NCBI GenBank assembly: GCA_002197995.1
Contig: NGZR01000002.1
Coordinates: 6,386,001-6,450,000 of the forward strand
Origin: Gaeumannomyces sp. JS-464
Lineage: Eukaryota; Ascomycota; Sordariomycetes; Magnaporthales; Magnaporthaceae
Length of the DNA stretch: 64,000 nt
Reading direction: 5' to 3'
Position 1 is the stretch's first letter; each line of letters begins with the position of its first letter. Position numbers and translations under genes: made by a program. This document shows, in pieces, positions 45,252 to 55,096 of this stretch. The notes below the pieces were generated by a model, which saw nothing but the letters and a program-made list of their open reading frames with translations, was not told the origin of the DNA and did no database searches.

Positions 45252-48083
45252 ATGGCCCAGACTCAGCCAAGAGAAGGGTCTCTCCACCCTTCTTCCCCCC
45301 ACTCCTCGGTCGGAGGTGCAGATTCGTACAAGCATGAAGGCACCCCGGACACCCGCCTCACTGCCTTCTCTCCGGAAGATAACTCGGCCAAGTCGGCCAA
45401 GCTGATCAAGGCTATCACCTCGAGCCCATCGGACGGCAGCCAAGCCGTCTACCCTGCCCATCAGCCTCCCGTCTCCACTCCCTACCGCAATGGCCCGGCT
45501 CAACTGGAGAAAGACCCTTTCGTTTCCACCAACACGCCTGTCCGCAAGCAGGAGCAGAAGCTCTCGGCGACTGCTTCTGCCTTCCGCCCTTTCACGGCGC
45601 CCTTAGTTGCTCAAGGCCCCGCCGACTCGACGACTGGTACAGCCTCCAAGACCCCGAGCCGCGCCACCCCTCAGCACGTCCTCCCTGTCTCCCCCATTCT
45701 CAGCACAGACCTACACTACTCTCGCTGTCTGGTCGTGCGTCGTCGACTCAGTCGGTCACCCTGGCTGGTGTCGAGCTTCTGCTATCGGTAAGTGCTCACT
45801 GGAAGTGTCACTACATCTTCACGGGCATCTTACAAGTCCTAATTCCATGTACAGAGACTGGAGGAGCACGGACTTCCGTGCCAGGGAACAAGCCATATTG
45901 TCGTCAAAGGCCAGGCTTCGTACATCCGATTCTCCAACATTAGAGATGCCTGCTTGGTCCATCGCAACGTTCTCCTGGGCGATGCCACCTGGATTGCTGC
46001 CTTTGTGTCCCCTACAGAGTTCGTTCAGGTATGAATGGAACCTTTCAGTCTAACACAATATTCCATCTTCCGCACCAGAAAGAACTCCCTACTCACGCTA
46101 CGTTCCGTCCAGATCACTCAGAGCAACATCCATGCCCCCACCGCCTACGAGGGCCAGCTCAACGTGTTCGCCAGTGCTGGCGAGGGCGCGGAGAAGAACG
46201 AGCTGCGTGTGGAATCGGTTACCCTGAGGCTACTCTGCTCGGAGGGTGACATCTTTGCTCTGCAAAAGGTGTCCAATTCGGAGCCCGGCACATTTGAGGC
46301 GATTCTCGAGTACGCCGACGTCAACATCTCCCTTGCAGCCATATCTAAGTACAACGGAGCCGTCGTCGAGGTGAGAGCATCTGCATGCACATTCTCAGCT
46401 ATATGGATATACTTCTAACAATCTCATCCAGGGAGTCACCATTGTCATCTCTTTCCACAAGGGTAACCCTCATGTTGGGGCCGCGACACCCATTGTCACA
46501 CCACTTGCAACTCCCGTGAGGCAATCCTCATTCCATGACTATGGCGGCGACAGCTTCCAGGGGGCTCCACTGGCCAAGACGCCGCAGTCGGCCTCCTCGA
46601 TGGGCACTCCGCTCCAGCCTGCCACACCCCATGTCGGCCTTCCACTCAGTCCGCAATATCCTCTGTTCCACCCTCTGGTGTTCAGACAGCTTCCGATGGC
46701 AAACCCCTACATGCTCAATCGGATTCCATCGCAGAGTCCCCGGCATCGAGCGTGTCCGGTTACCAATGCCTCACACCGCTGTACACTAGCCCGGCGTCTT
46801 CTCAGGCTGTTGTTTCTTCTCAGCACGACCTCACCTCGCCGAGGCAGATGCAAGGACTTGCCCGACACGATGGACGTCGCCAGAATGCCATGCGGGTAAA
46901 CAGGTCCTCCTACTACAATGCCGCCGGCCATCACAACCATGTCGATGTGAATCGGATCCGAGAGGGCATTGATGTTCGCACGACGGTATGTACTATTGAA
47001 TACATCCAACTCGGTTCCAATGGCTCATAGCTATTATAGATCATGCTGCGCAACATTCCCAACAAGGTCGACCAGGCGATGTTGAAGCGTATTGTCGACG
47101 AGTCAAGCTGGGGCAAGTACGACTTCATGTATCTGCGCATAGACTTTGCCAACGACTGCAAGTAAGTGGTCACTCTGCGCCAACAACCTCCACGCCTCAT
47201 CGCTGACAGCTTTTTGCTCTAGTGTCGGCTATGCGTTCATCAACTTCGTCGACGTAAGTATTGGTCACTTTCTAGCTCTAAAATGCGATCGAAAACGTCT
47301 TTGCTAACGAACATCTGACATTGATAGCCCCTAGATATTATTGACGTTAGCTGCCCCTATCCCTTCATGTCGACTCCCTTGCACTGTGGCACCATTATTG
47401 ACATTCGGAAACCTGCAGTTTGCCAACGCTCGCGGAAACCAACGCTGGTGCGTATCTGTGCGCGGCAATTGTGAATCCGAAAAAATACATCGGATGCTGA
47501 CCTTCGCGTGCCAACCTAGGAACTGCTTCAAGAGCGACAAGGTCGCGGAGATATCCTATGCCAGTGAGTAACAATGGTTTGCCTACTCTTTTCCTGCAGT
47601 GCTAACAATCAACCACAGCCATCCAAGGCAAGGATTGTCTGGTGCAGAAGTTCCGCAACAGCTCGGTCATGCTAGAGGCCGCTCACTACAGGCCCAAGGT
47701 ATGTGATCCATCCTTCACCTTCAACCAGCAAGTATGGCAGTATTGACCAGTCATGGCAGCTCTACTTCACTTCAAACGGTCCAGTGCCTGAGATGGCTGG
47801 AGAGGAGGAGCCGTTCCCGGAGCCGGACAATCAGTCCAAGATGAAGAGAAGCTGCGAGAATGCAGAGCATGTCGGTATGTGTATCTCTTACAAGCTAGAC
47901 TAGGCTCTCGTTTCTAATATGGGCGCAGGACTCTTCACTCCAAACGCTGGCCAGCATTTCCGTGACGAGCAGCGTCGCCGTCGCTCCCAGTACGACCGCG
48001 GAACCAGGCTGGCGGCGCTTGAGGAGTACGACTTCGAGAAATCGATGCAGACATCGATGCAGCAGCTCTATGTGAATCAGTAA
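45252..48083 (+). CDS. Mei2-like RNA-binding protein (C-terminal RRM_2)
   Basis: Twelve exons (45252-45787, 45855-46028, 46113-46370, 46432-46985, 47040-47161, 47223-47253, 47328-47345, 47419-47447, 47520-47563, 47619-47698, 47760-47874, 47929-48083) sum to 705 residues once two missing bases are allowed for (one at about 45680-45730, one in C4 at 46627-46630). The N-terminus is Ser/Pro/Thr-rich. A middle RRM-like region reads RLEEHGLPCQGTSHIVVKG and YIRFSNIRDACLVHRNVLLG. The C-terminal Mei2-type RRM reads IMLRNIPNKVDQAMLKRIVD, YDFMYLRIDFANDCNVGYAF and NFVDPLDIIDFANARGNQRW. The RRM is spread over seven very short exons, including one of 18 nt. In fission yeast, Mei2 drives entry into meiosis by binding meiRNA; a similar developmental RNA-binding role is inferred. 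Confidence 0.9.
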
Positions 48084-49136
48084 CTCGCACCTAGGGATGC
48101 TCTGCTCGAATCATCACGTTCAACGACTCGATCCGGCAGCTCACACAAGCCATCCCGCCTCGAGGCTTTCTTGAAGATCAGCATTTGGCACCAGATACGG
48201 CGCTTAGTTATCCTTGATGTCCATAATCTTTAGCTTTCTGCCTTTTCTTTCTCTCTCACACTCCTGCAAATACCGGTGTCTGAAGATGGTTGCGCACCCC
48301 TGAAACTCGAGGGGATAAAACGAGAAACAGAAGAGAAGAAAAAAACTCAAACACCCTGTCTTTCAGCCGCTGATTGCTTGCTAACAACGGAGGGTCCGCA
48401 AAGACATAGCAACTATCCATCGACAATCCTTCCCACACACTCGTCGGATACTCTGACTGATTTGCCATTTGTTTTCTTCGACTTTTCCATTTACCTTCTT
48501 TCTTGGCCCCGTTGGCTGTACGGATGTGCTGGCTGGAAGTGTCGCGACACATTGGGCTATGCCAAGGAGATATTCTGTTGAAGGCTTGGCGGTCTGGATG
48601 TTCCCACCGAAGGTCGCCGTATACAAGTTGCGGCCGCATACATTGACAATAATGGAGGAGTTGTGCCGGTATATGTGCCTAGATCTTTGCTTCAGAGCCA
48701 GGCTTCTTTGCAGTTTTTTAGATGATGAAATTCAAGTCGGTTACGTTTGATTCGGTTGATACTGGGTGCCCGGATTGGTTGCCTCAAGCCTGGCGACAGG
48801 CTACCTGCGAGCGTAAGTTGGTACAGCACAAGGACTGACGGACGGTGGCAGTGCCGTTGCTGTTCGGAGCAGGAGCCGCACACGGCTTAGCGATCATGCC
48901 GCCGCTGCCCAGAACGAGCAACCTTTCCCCCCGGCATGGCCTTGCGATGCTGCTCGTCGTTTCCCGTTGCTTTTAGGACTTGGTTGCGGCAGAAAGGAGA
49001 GCTGTGACTGGAAAGGCTTCCATTTGTTGGAGCCGTCACATATACCTTTCACTCAATCTCCTCGTCGCTAGTTGGGAGTGAATGCTTCTTCGGCTATTTC
49101 TATCTGCGCCTGATTGAAGGTGGGATATGCATTGAT
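48084..49136. other. Convergent spacer after the Mei2-like gene
   Basis: About 1 kb containing the Mei2-like 3' untranslated region and the 3' side of the phosphotransferase-like gene. I see T-rich stretches, no repeat and no coding sequence I can defend. Confidence 0.6.
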
Positions 49137-50202
49137 TCAGTTGAAGTGGTCTACTGCCACCTCGGCATCCGATCGTTCTCCACCAAGCCACGCCTCGAGC
49201 ATCTTGGCCATGCTCTCAGACGTCGAGAGCGTTTCGGACGGCCGCCCGTCGGCCTCGCGATCGAAAGCGTAGCGCAGCACCGCCCCAATCCGGGGCGGCG
49301 GCCTCGGCCTTGTTGCGGATCTCGTCCCTCCGCGCGGCGTCCCCCTCGACCCCGGCGGCAGTCCAGAACTCGGCCCAAAAGGCGTCCAGCAGCCGCGGCC
49401 TGCACGCGTAGTCGTGCCAGCCGTTCATGTCCATGCACCCAGTCATCAGCCACAGGCAGTTCAGCTCGAGGCCGAAGGGCCGCGTCCCGGCGAGGGACCA
49501 GTCGACGATGCCCGTAACGTCAAACGTGTCCGGGTCGACCAAGACGTTCGTTTTGGTCGGGTCGCCGTGCGTCAGGACTTGAGGGTAGTCGGCGACGAAG
49601 AGCGAGGGCAGGACGGCCTCCAGCTCGCCGAGCGTCGATACGGGGACTGCGGTCGCGACCGGCGAGGCCTTGAGGGCCGCCAGACGCCGGGATATGCCCG
49701 CCTGGAGGTCGGCGCGCGCACGGGAGTCGGCCGGCCGGGGTGAAGACCTGCAGCGCGCAAAGTACCTTGCGAGGTGGGCCATAAAGTTGACGTGCTTGGC
49801 CTCCTCGCCGGGGCTCATGTCGGCACGGTAGCTCAGCGCCTCGAGGCAGGCGGCTCCCGGCAGCAATGGCATGTTGTAGGCGCCGAGCGCCGGGTCAGAG
49901 CCGTCTACCGTGTCGTGGTATTTCACCTGCGGCACCAGGTTTCCATGGATGGACCGTGCCAGCTCGACAAGCCGCTCGTCGAGTCGGGATTCCGCTTGCC
50001 GGAACGAGACGACAATGTCGTCCCCTTATTGAGGGCCGGAGCAAATGACGGTGTAGCTCAGGGAGCCTGGTACCTCGACTGGGCGGGCGGCCGAAGCGCC
50101 GACGATGCGAAGAGCAAGCTGGTCGCACTGGCTCCGGGTCGGGGCTTTGCGGGCCGCGAAGAACTCTTCAATGGCATTTTCAGTCCATGATTGCTGAGCC
50201 AT
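49137..50202 (-). pseudogene. Aminoglycoside-phosphotransferase-like protein with internal stop
   Basis: The coding frame would give 354 residues from 50202 to 49137 after removing one C in the run at 49292-49295. It is interrupted by an in-frame TAA at 50026-50028 (codon 59). Upstream of the stop it reads SLSYTVICSGPQ and downstream GDDIVVSFRQ, then SRLDERLVELARSIHGNLVP, which together match the N-lobe of a fungal APH family. The catalytic loop VLTHGDPTKTNVLVD and the metal-binding GIVDWSLAGTRPFGLELN are intact. The C-terminus ends FDREADGRPSETLSTSESM then MAKMLEAWLGGERSD. Both lobes are conserved, so the family is clear; substrates of this family are unknown. The nonsense codon cannot be explained by a simple indel, so a recent pseudogene is the best call; a base-calling error is the alternative. 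Confidence 0.65.
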
Positions 50203-50822
50203 TGTGCACTTCACGGAGCCCCAGCTCCGGTCAAATGCAGTGTTTCTTTTACTGAGACCTAGGGGTGTCCGCCTGTGGTTTCCCACCTCGCCCTCGTTGA
50301 ATTAGTACGCAGCAAACGATGCGCCCGGCTACACGCGAAAGACGTGTCCCCATGAACGACTTTGCCTGCAAGCTTTGCCACGGGGACATGCCCTGTCTAG
50401 CAGGCCTCGGTCGTGTTCATCATCGGGATCTGGCTACACAGAAGGACAGTTCCTTCCGGAGCTGTGAAGTGGCCGTGGAGCAGACGGATACCTGAACATG
50501 TCCTGGGCACCATGGCGGGGGAAGTACATGGCAGTGCAGTTGGTTCTTTGAAGTGCAAGTGTGCTACCACGAGGCCAGATCATGGCGATCCCATGCGCCA
50601 AGGGCAAATGAGGGCAAGCGACGCACCGTGACACATACGCTAATGCGGCTGGTTCTCGAAGCGCCGGTATACGCTAATGCGGTTGGTTCTCGAAGTTGGG
50701 GGTTCAATGGCACCGCGTTGACAATTACCTACCTCTAGGTACCCTTTTCTGAGGCGTGGTGACCAACAACATTGGCTGCCCCTACCACCTCCTTTCCTGT
50801 CATTCTTGTCGACAACATCACG
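50203..50822. promoter_or_regulatory. Divergent promoter between the two kinase-fold genes
   Basis: A 620 bp interval between the start codons of the APH-like and kinase-like genes. It contains a 27-bp direct repeat (50635-50661 and 50669-50695) and an ACCTACCTCTAGGTACCC motif near 50728-50745. No other coding sequence. Confidence 0.5.
50635..50695. repeat. 27-bp near-perfect direct repeat, two copies
   Basis: The unit begins ATACGCTAATGCGG and ends GGTTCTCGAAG. The copies start at 50635 and 50669 (34-bp period) and differ by one C/T. They lie 130-190 bp upstream of the kinase-like start codon. Confidence 0.9.
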
Positions 50823-51710
50823 ATGGCGCCACAAATCAAGAGCTGGTCCGATCTCTTGTACGTCTACGAGCAGTCCGACCCAGTCGACGGTTTCCAATTC
50901 ACAATGCTCGCCGCCGTGGACCAGGCAGATTCCATCTACTACGCCGAGCTGCCCTTCCGAAAAGCCGAACTTTTGCTCCAGCAAATCACAGACGCACTCG
51001 AGCCAGTGCCAGACTGCGACATCTTTCCAAAGTGGCCAGAGCCGCCTCTCGGCGGCCAGGGCAAGTATATCACTATCACCCGTGCCCAAGGGACGCAAGC
51101 CGCCGGCTCCCAGGACGGCCGGTACTTCATCAAACGACCCAACATGTCCCAGTACGACGTGTTCAGGCGGCACAATGCCATGCACCTCCTCGCGCAGGGT
51201 CTGCTGGAGGAGGCGCGCACCATGGAGTTCCTGTCGGAAAACCCCCACCCCGGGCTCGTGCGGTACCACGGCTGCCGGTCGAGCCGGGGCTACCTGACCG
51301 GCATTGTGCTCGACCGCCACCGCCACGACCTGGCGAGCTACGTGAAGAAGAGCAGGGCGGAGGCGGCGGCGGCGGCGGCGGCGGCCATCGCCGACAAGAA
51401 GGGGTTCATGGACGCGCTCGAGTCGGCGGTCCTGCATCTGCACTCGCTCGGCTGGGCGCACAACGACCTCAACCCGTCCAATGTGCTGGTCGACGACTCG
51501 TCGCCCGGACGCGCCGGCGGCGGCGGCAGGGTCCCGCTGCCGGTCCTGATAGATTTTGGCTCGGCCCACGAGATCGGCGCGCCGCTGGGGACGTCGCGCG
51601 GCACGAGCGCCTGGATCGAAGGCCGGATCGAAGACTACACCACCTCTAGGAAGGAGAACGACCTATTTGCTTTGGGGAAGATGCGTGTGTGGTTGGAACA
51701 CCCAGCTTTC

Positions 51711-51770
<60 letters not shown>

Positions 51771-51776
51771 AATTAG
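50823..51776 (+). CDS. Fungal protein-kinase-like protein with poly-aspartate tail
   Basis: An intact single-exon gene; I start it at the Met of MAPQIKSWSDLLYV, with an in-frame Met at 50772 as the alternative. A family-specific N-terminal part (to about residue 90) precedes a reduced kinase domain. It shows GRYFIKRPNMSQYDVFRRHN (possible ATP-lysine region), EARTMEFLSENPHPGLVRYH, the catalytic loop WAHNDLNPSNVLVD (HND in place of HRD) and LIDFGSAHEIG for DFG. It ends right after a segment reading KENDLFALGKMRVWLEHPAF with twenty consecutive Asp codons and one Asn. The domain is shorter than classical kinases, with no visible C-lobe after helix F, as in other small fungal kinase-like families. 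Whether it phosphorylates anything is unknown. It lies head-to-head with the broken APH-like gene. Confidence 0.82.
51711..51770 (+). repeat. (GAT)20 microsatellite at the end of a coding region
   Basis: Sixty bases of perfect GAT repeat encode the C-terminal poly-aspartate of the kinase-like protein, directly followed by AAT and the stop codon TAG. Confidence 0.97.
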
Positions 51777-52064
51777 GTATGGCGGGCAAAAAAGCAGAAA
51801 AACAAACAGCCCCTTCGCGTCCTTTGTCTTAGGTTGCTACGGGGAAACTCGTGTTCCTGAAACTTTCTAAAATGGAACTATGGGCACTGCGGTATGATAG
51901 CTAAATGCAACATGAAAGTAGGGTAACGTTTGGTTTGTTCCAAAATGCCTTGCTCAAAGACTGCCGCTATGGGTATACGTTGGATGCAAAAACAAGGCAG
52001 TGAAAACAGAATCATGAGTCGTCTAGGGTATATCTAAGCAAGAACGCGTCCGCCTCGCACATTT

Positions 52065-55000
52065 TTAGCTCAGGTCGGGGTCCTCGGGCAACGCGGGTAA
52101 CGGCTTGCGCGCATCACCAAACTGAGGCATGCCAGTCCGCGTCAGGGGCGGGCCCGATTCTTCGTCGTCGCCGGATCCATCAGGACTCAGGTCGTGATCC
52201 GCCACAGCAGCCTCGCCTTCCTCCTCCCCTGGTGGAGGCGTGCTCTCCTGGATTTCAATCCCGGGCTGGACGTCAGCGGCGGGGACGACGCCGTCGCTAT
52301 CCGACTTGTGCGGTCTCTCAAAGCTGGACGTGTCGTCAAAGAAGCTGCTGGCGCCGCTCTCGTCGACGACGTGGATGGATGGGGTGGGGTCGTGGCGGCG
52401 ACCGTCGCCGTCGCCATCGCCATCGCCATCGCCGCCGTACTCAGACGTGGGCGTCAGGGGCAACGTCTTGTCCGAGTAGGCGATGCTGTGGAGGCGAATG
52501 TGGGCAGGAGTGCCGCGAGGCCCGCGCGGGGTACTGGGATCGCACCGCCCCGGGGTGCTCCCGCGCCTCGGCGGCGAGGGCGACGGGGAGGGTAGCGGGG
52601 AGTCGTCGGCGGCTCCACGCATGGGGGTCATGCCAGGAATGCCGGCCGACGGCGGGGGCGAAGAGGGCCAGGCGGTCCACGGACGGTAGGCGGACGAAGG
52701 CACGAAGTTTGAGGACGACGCGGAGGCGGCGGGCCCGCCGAAGCCACGGGAGAAGACGATGAGGCCGAGGCAGGCCAGCAGGAGGAGGGACTGCAAGATG
52801 GCCATGCGCTTCTGGAAGACGACCTCGTCGGCAAGCAAGTTGAGGCGGGAACTCAGCGCGACAATCTCGCGCTGTGACTGGTCGCGCTGGGACTCGAGGG
52901 CGATGACGGTGCTCTGCCAGATCTGGTCGTACTGCTGGCGGACGCTGCGCAGCTCGGCCAGGACGGTGCGGTTGAGGCCGTCGAGGAAGGCGTCGACGCG
53001 CGAGATCTGCTTGCGCTCCATCTTGGTGAGGGCCTCCTGCAGGAACCGGGACTGGTCCTCAATGTACTGTAGCGACAGCGACGTGTTGGACTCGAGCAGC
53101 TGCAGCCGCTTGGCCACTGTCTTAAAGAAGCTCTCCTGGACGGTCGGAGAAGCGGCGGCGGCGGCGCCCGTGTTGGTGCCGGTCCGGTTCCTAAACGACG
53201 ACGGCACCGCGCTCGAGGCCTTCGCCGGCGCCGAGGCCTTATTGGTCGCCTGCGACGACGGTTTGGACACCGAGGTCGGGACTTTGGGCTGGCCCGAGCG
53301 CGGAGGCTCCGGGCGGGCGCGGTGGGTGGCCGAGCCTGGTTGCGAGGCGTCTCTTGGCCTCTGTGATGGTGATGGCGGTGATGAAGGGTGAGATTGCGAC
53401 GATGAGGATGCTGGGTCTGGGTAGGAAGATGCTGCAGGGTCGGCAAGTGATGCATTTGCCAGTGGCGAAGAATACTCCTTGAAGAGCGAGTCGGCTGAGG
53501 TCGATGCTGGCATGGAAAGAGGAGACATATCCGCAGGGTCGTGGCCGCCAAGAGATGCCGCGTTGGGGGATGTTCAAGATGGGATGATGCCGGGCGAGAG
53601 CGCTGCTCGTCGGCAGCCATGTTCTGCCCAACTGTTTGTGTTGGCATCTCGCAAATGTCCACGGGACCGAACTCGTAGAAGATGGGGCGCCAGGGTGAGA
53701 GTCCCATCTCGGTGACGACGGCTGTGGTGGCTGCTTTAGTGGCGTCGGCGACAGACCCGCGGGGACTCGGCGGCTGCGGCTCTTGCTCCGACGTAGACGA
53801 AACCGTCTCTTGCTGCTGCTGCTGCTGCGGCTCTTGCTCCGACGTAGGCGAAACCGTCTCTTGCTGCTGCTGCTGCTGCGGCGGCGGCGTTTGGGGCTCC
53901 ATCGGCTCGGGCTGGTTATGGGGCACGGACTCGATGACGGCCTCGTCGTCGTCGTCGCGGCCGCCCTCGGCCTCCTTCCACGAGTCGATCATGCGGGTGC
54001 CGTGAACGCGCACGAGGGAGATGGGGCAGTAGTACTCGCTGCCGTAGTGGGTCAGGAACTCGAGACGGATGTACTTTGCCCAGATCTGCGGGTGCTCGAC
54101 CAGGAAGGCCTGGATGTCGCGCTGGTTCCGGGCCTCAAAGGTGCCCAGGACCTTCCACTTCTCGAGCTTGACGGGGTAGCGATCGCTGACGCTGACGCGA
54201 AAGGTGCGGATCATGCTCGAGAAGAACTCAAAGTTGGCCAGGACGACCGTGTCGACGCTGATATCGTCGCTCAGCTCGATGATGACGAACTTGTTCTTCT
54301 GCGAGCACTCGAGCAGCATGTACGAGTCCTTGTTCTCGACCAGGATGGCCTTTGCGTTCTTTGCGCGCGGGCCCGTCTTGAGCACGGCGGCGCCGGCGTC
54401 GAACGAGGCGTACGAGAACCGCTCCTTGCACGTCTTGCCGGCGTCCTTGGTGCCGTCCCCGTCGTACAGCATGACCTCCTCGTTGGCGTCGTGCTTCTTC
54501 TGCTGCTGGTCGTGCTTCGCGGCCGACGAAGCATCGCCGCGGCCGCCCGAGGTCGTGATCTCCGAGACCTTCTCCGAGAGGGCGTCGAAGTCGAGGTTGA
54601 TCTCGCCGTCGTCGCCGATGCTGTCGAGGTCGTTGTGGGAGGATGCGTAGTCGTCCCTGTCGCGCTCGTGGTGCTTCCTCGCCTTGAGATCGGCGGGGTC
54701 CTGCCCGGCCTTCTTCAGCTGCAGCTCCTTCCACTCCTCGAAGGACATGAAGGAGCTGGTGGCCAGGTCCTGGTTGTCGGCGGCGGCCTCGTCGCGGCGC
54801 CTCTTCTCGTGGCGGCGGGCATCGTCCGGGCTCTCGGCGGCGGCGGTGGCGTCGGGGCTGGCTGCAGACGGCGGCGACGGGGCGTCTGCGGCGGGGAGGG
54901 GCGTGGCCGCGGCGGCAGACCAGGCGGTGCGCAGACACTGCTGGGGCAGGGAGTGGGTGATGTAGTTGACGGTCCTCACCTCACACGACCCGGCGTCGGG

Positions 55001-55096
55001 GGCGGCGTGGCGGTCGCGGGCGAGGCATGGCTGGGGCAGCAGGCCCCATGCGGCGGTCAGGTAGAGCAGAGTGCGGCCAGCGGCCTGCAGCTGCAT
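52065..55096 (-). CDS. SLP1: SUN-domain ER membrane protein Slp1 (SUCO/osteopotentia family)
   Basis: A single exon coding for about 1,010 residues if one missing C is restored in the C5 run at 53565-53569. A signal peptide ends near LLPQPCLARD. A conserved FMSFEEWKELQLKKAG segment, typical of Slp1 proteins, precedes the SUN domain (about residues 225-375: ERFSYASFDAGAAVLKTGPR, FVIIELSDDISVDTVVLANF, IWAKYIRLEFLTHYGSEYYC). Then comes a Gln-rich insert, a conserved YEFGPVDICEMP motif, long Ser/Pro-rich sequence, a coiled coil near residues 655-740 (SLSLQYIEDQSRFLQEALTK) and one membrane helix (AILQSLLLLACLGLIVFSRG). The C-terminal tail is acidic. In yeast, Slp1 works with Emp65 to protect soluble ER proteins from degradation. 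Confidence 0.9.
53776..53877 (-). repeat. 51-bp tandem repeat coding for a Gln-rich 17-residue unit
   Basis: Two copies of a 51-bp unit differing at one base, encoding QQQQQQETVS followed by Ser/Pro-Thr-Ser-Glu-Gln-Glu-Pro. The repeat lies in the variable insert just after the SUN domain of Slp1 and keeps frame. Confidence 0.9.

Noticed and set aside
49137..51776. Horizontal transfer from bacteria of the APH-like gene
   Set aside because: The sequence features match a eukaryotic fungal APH-like family, and base composition is like its neighbours.
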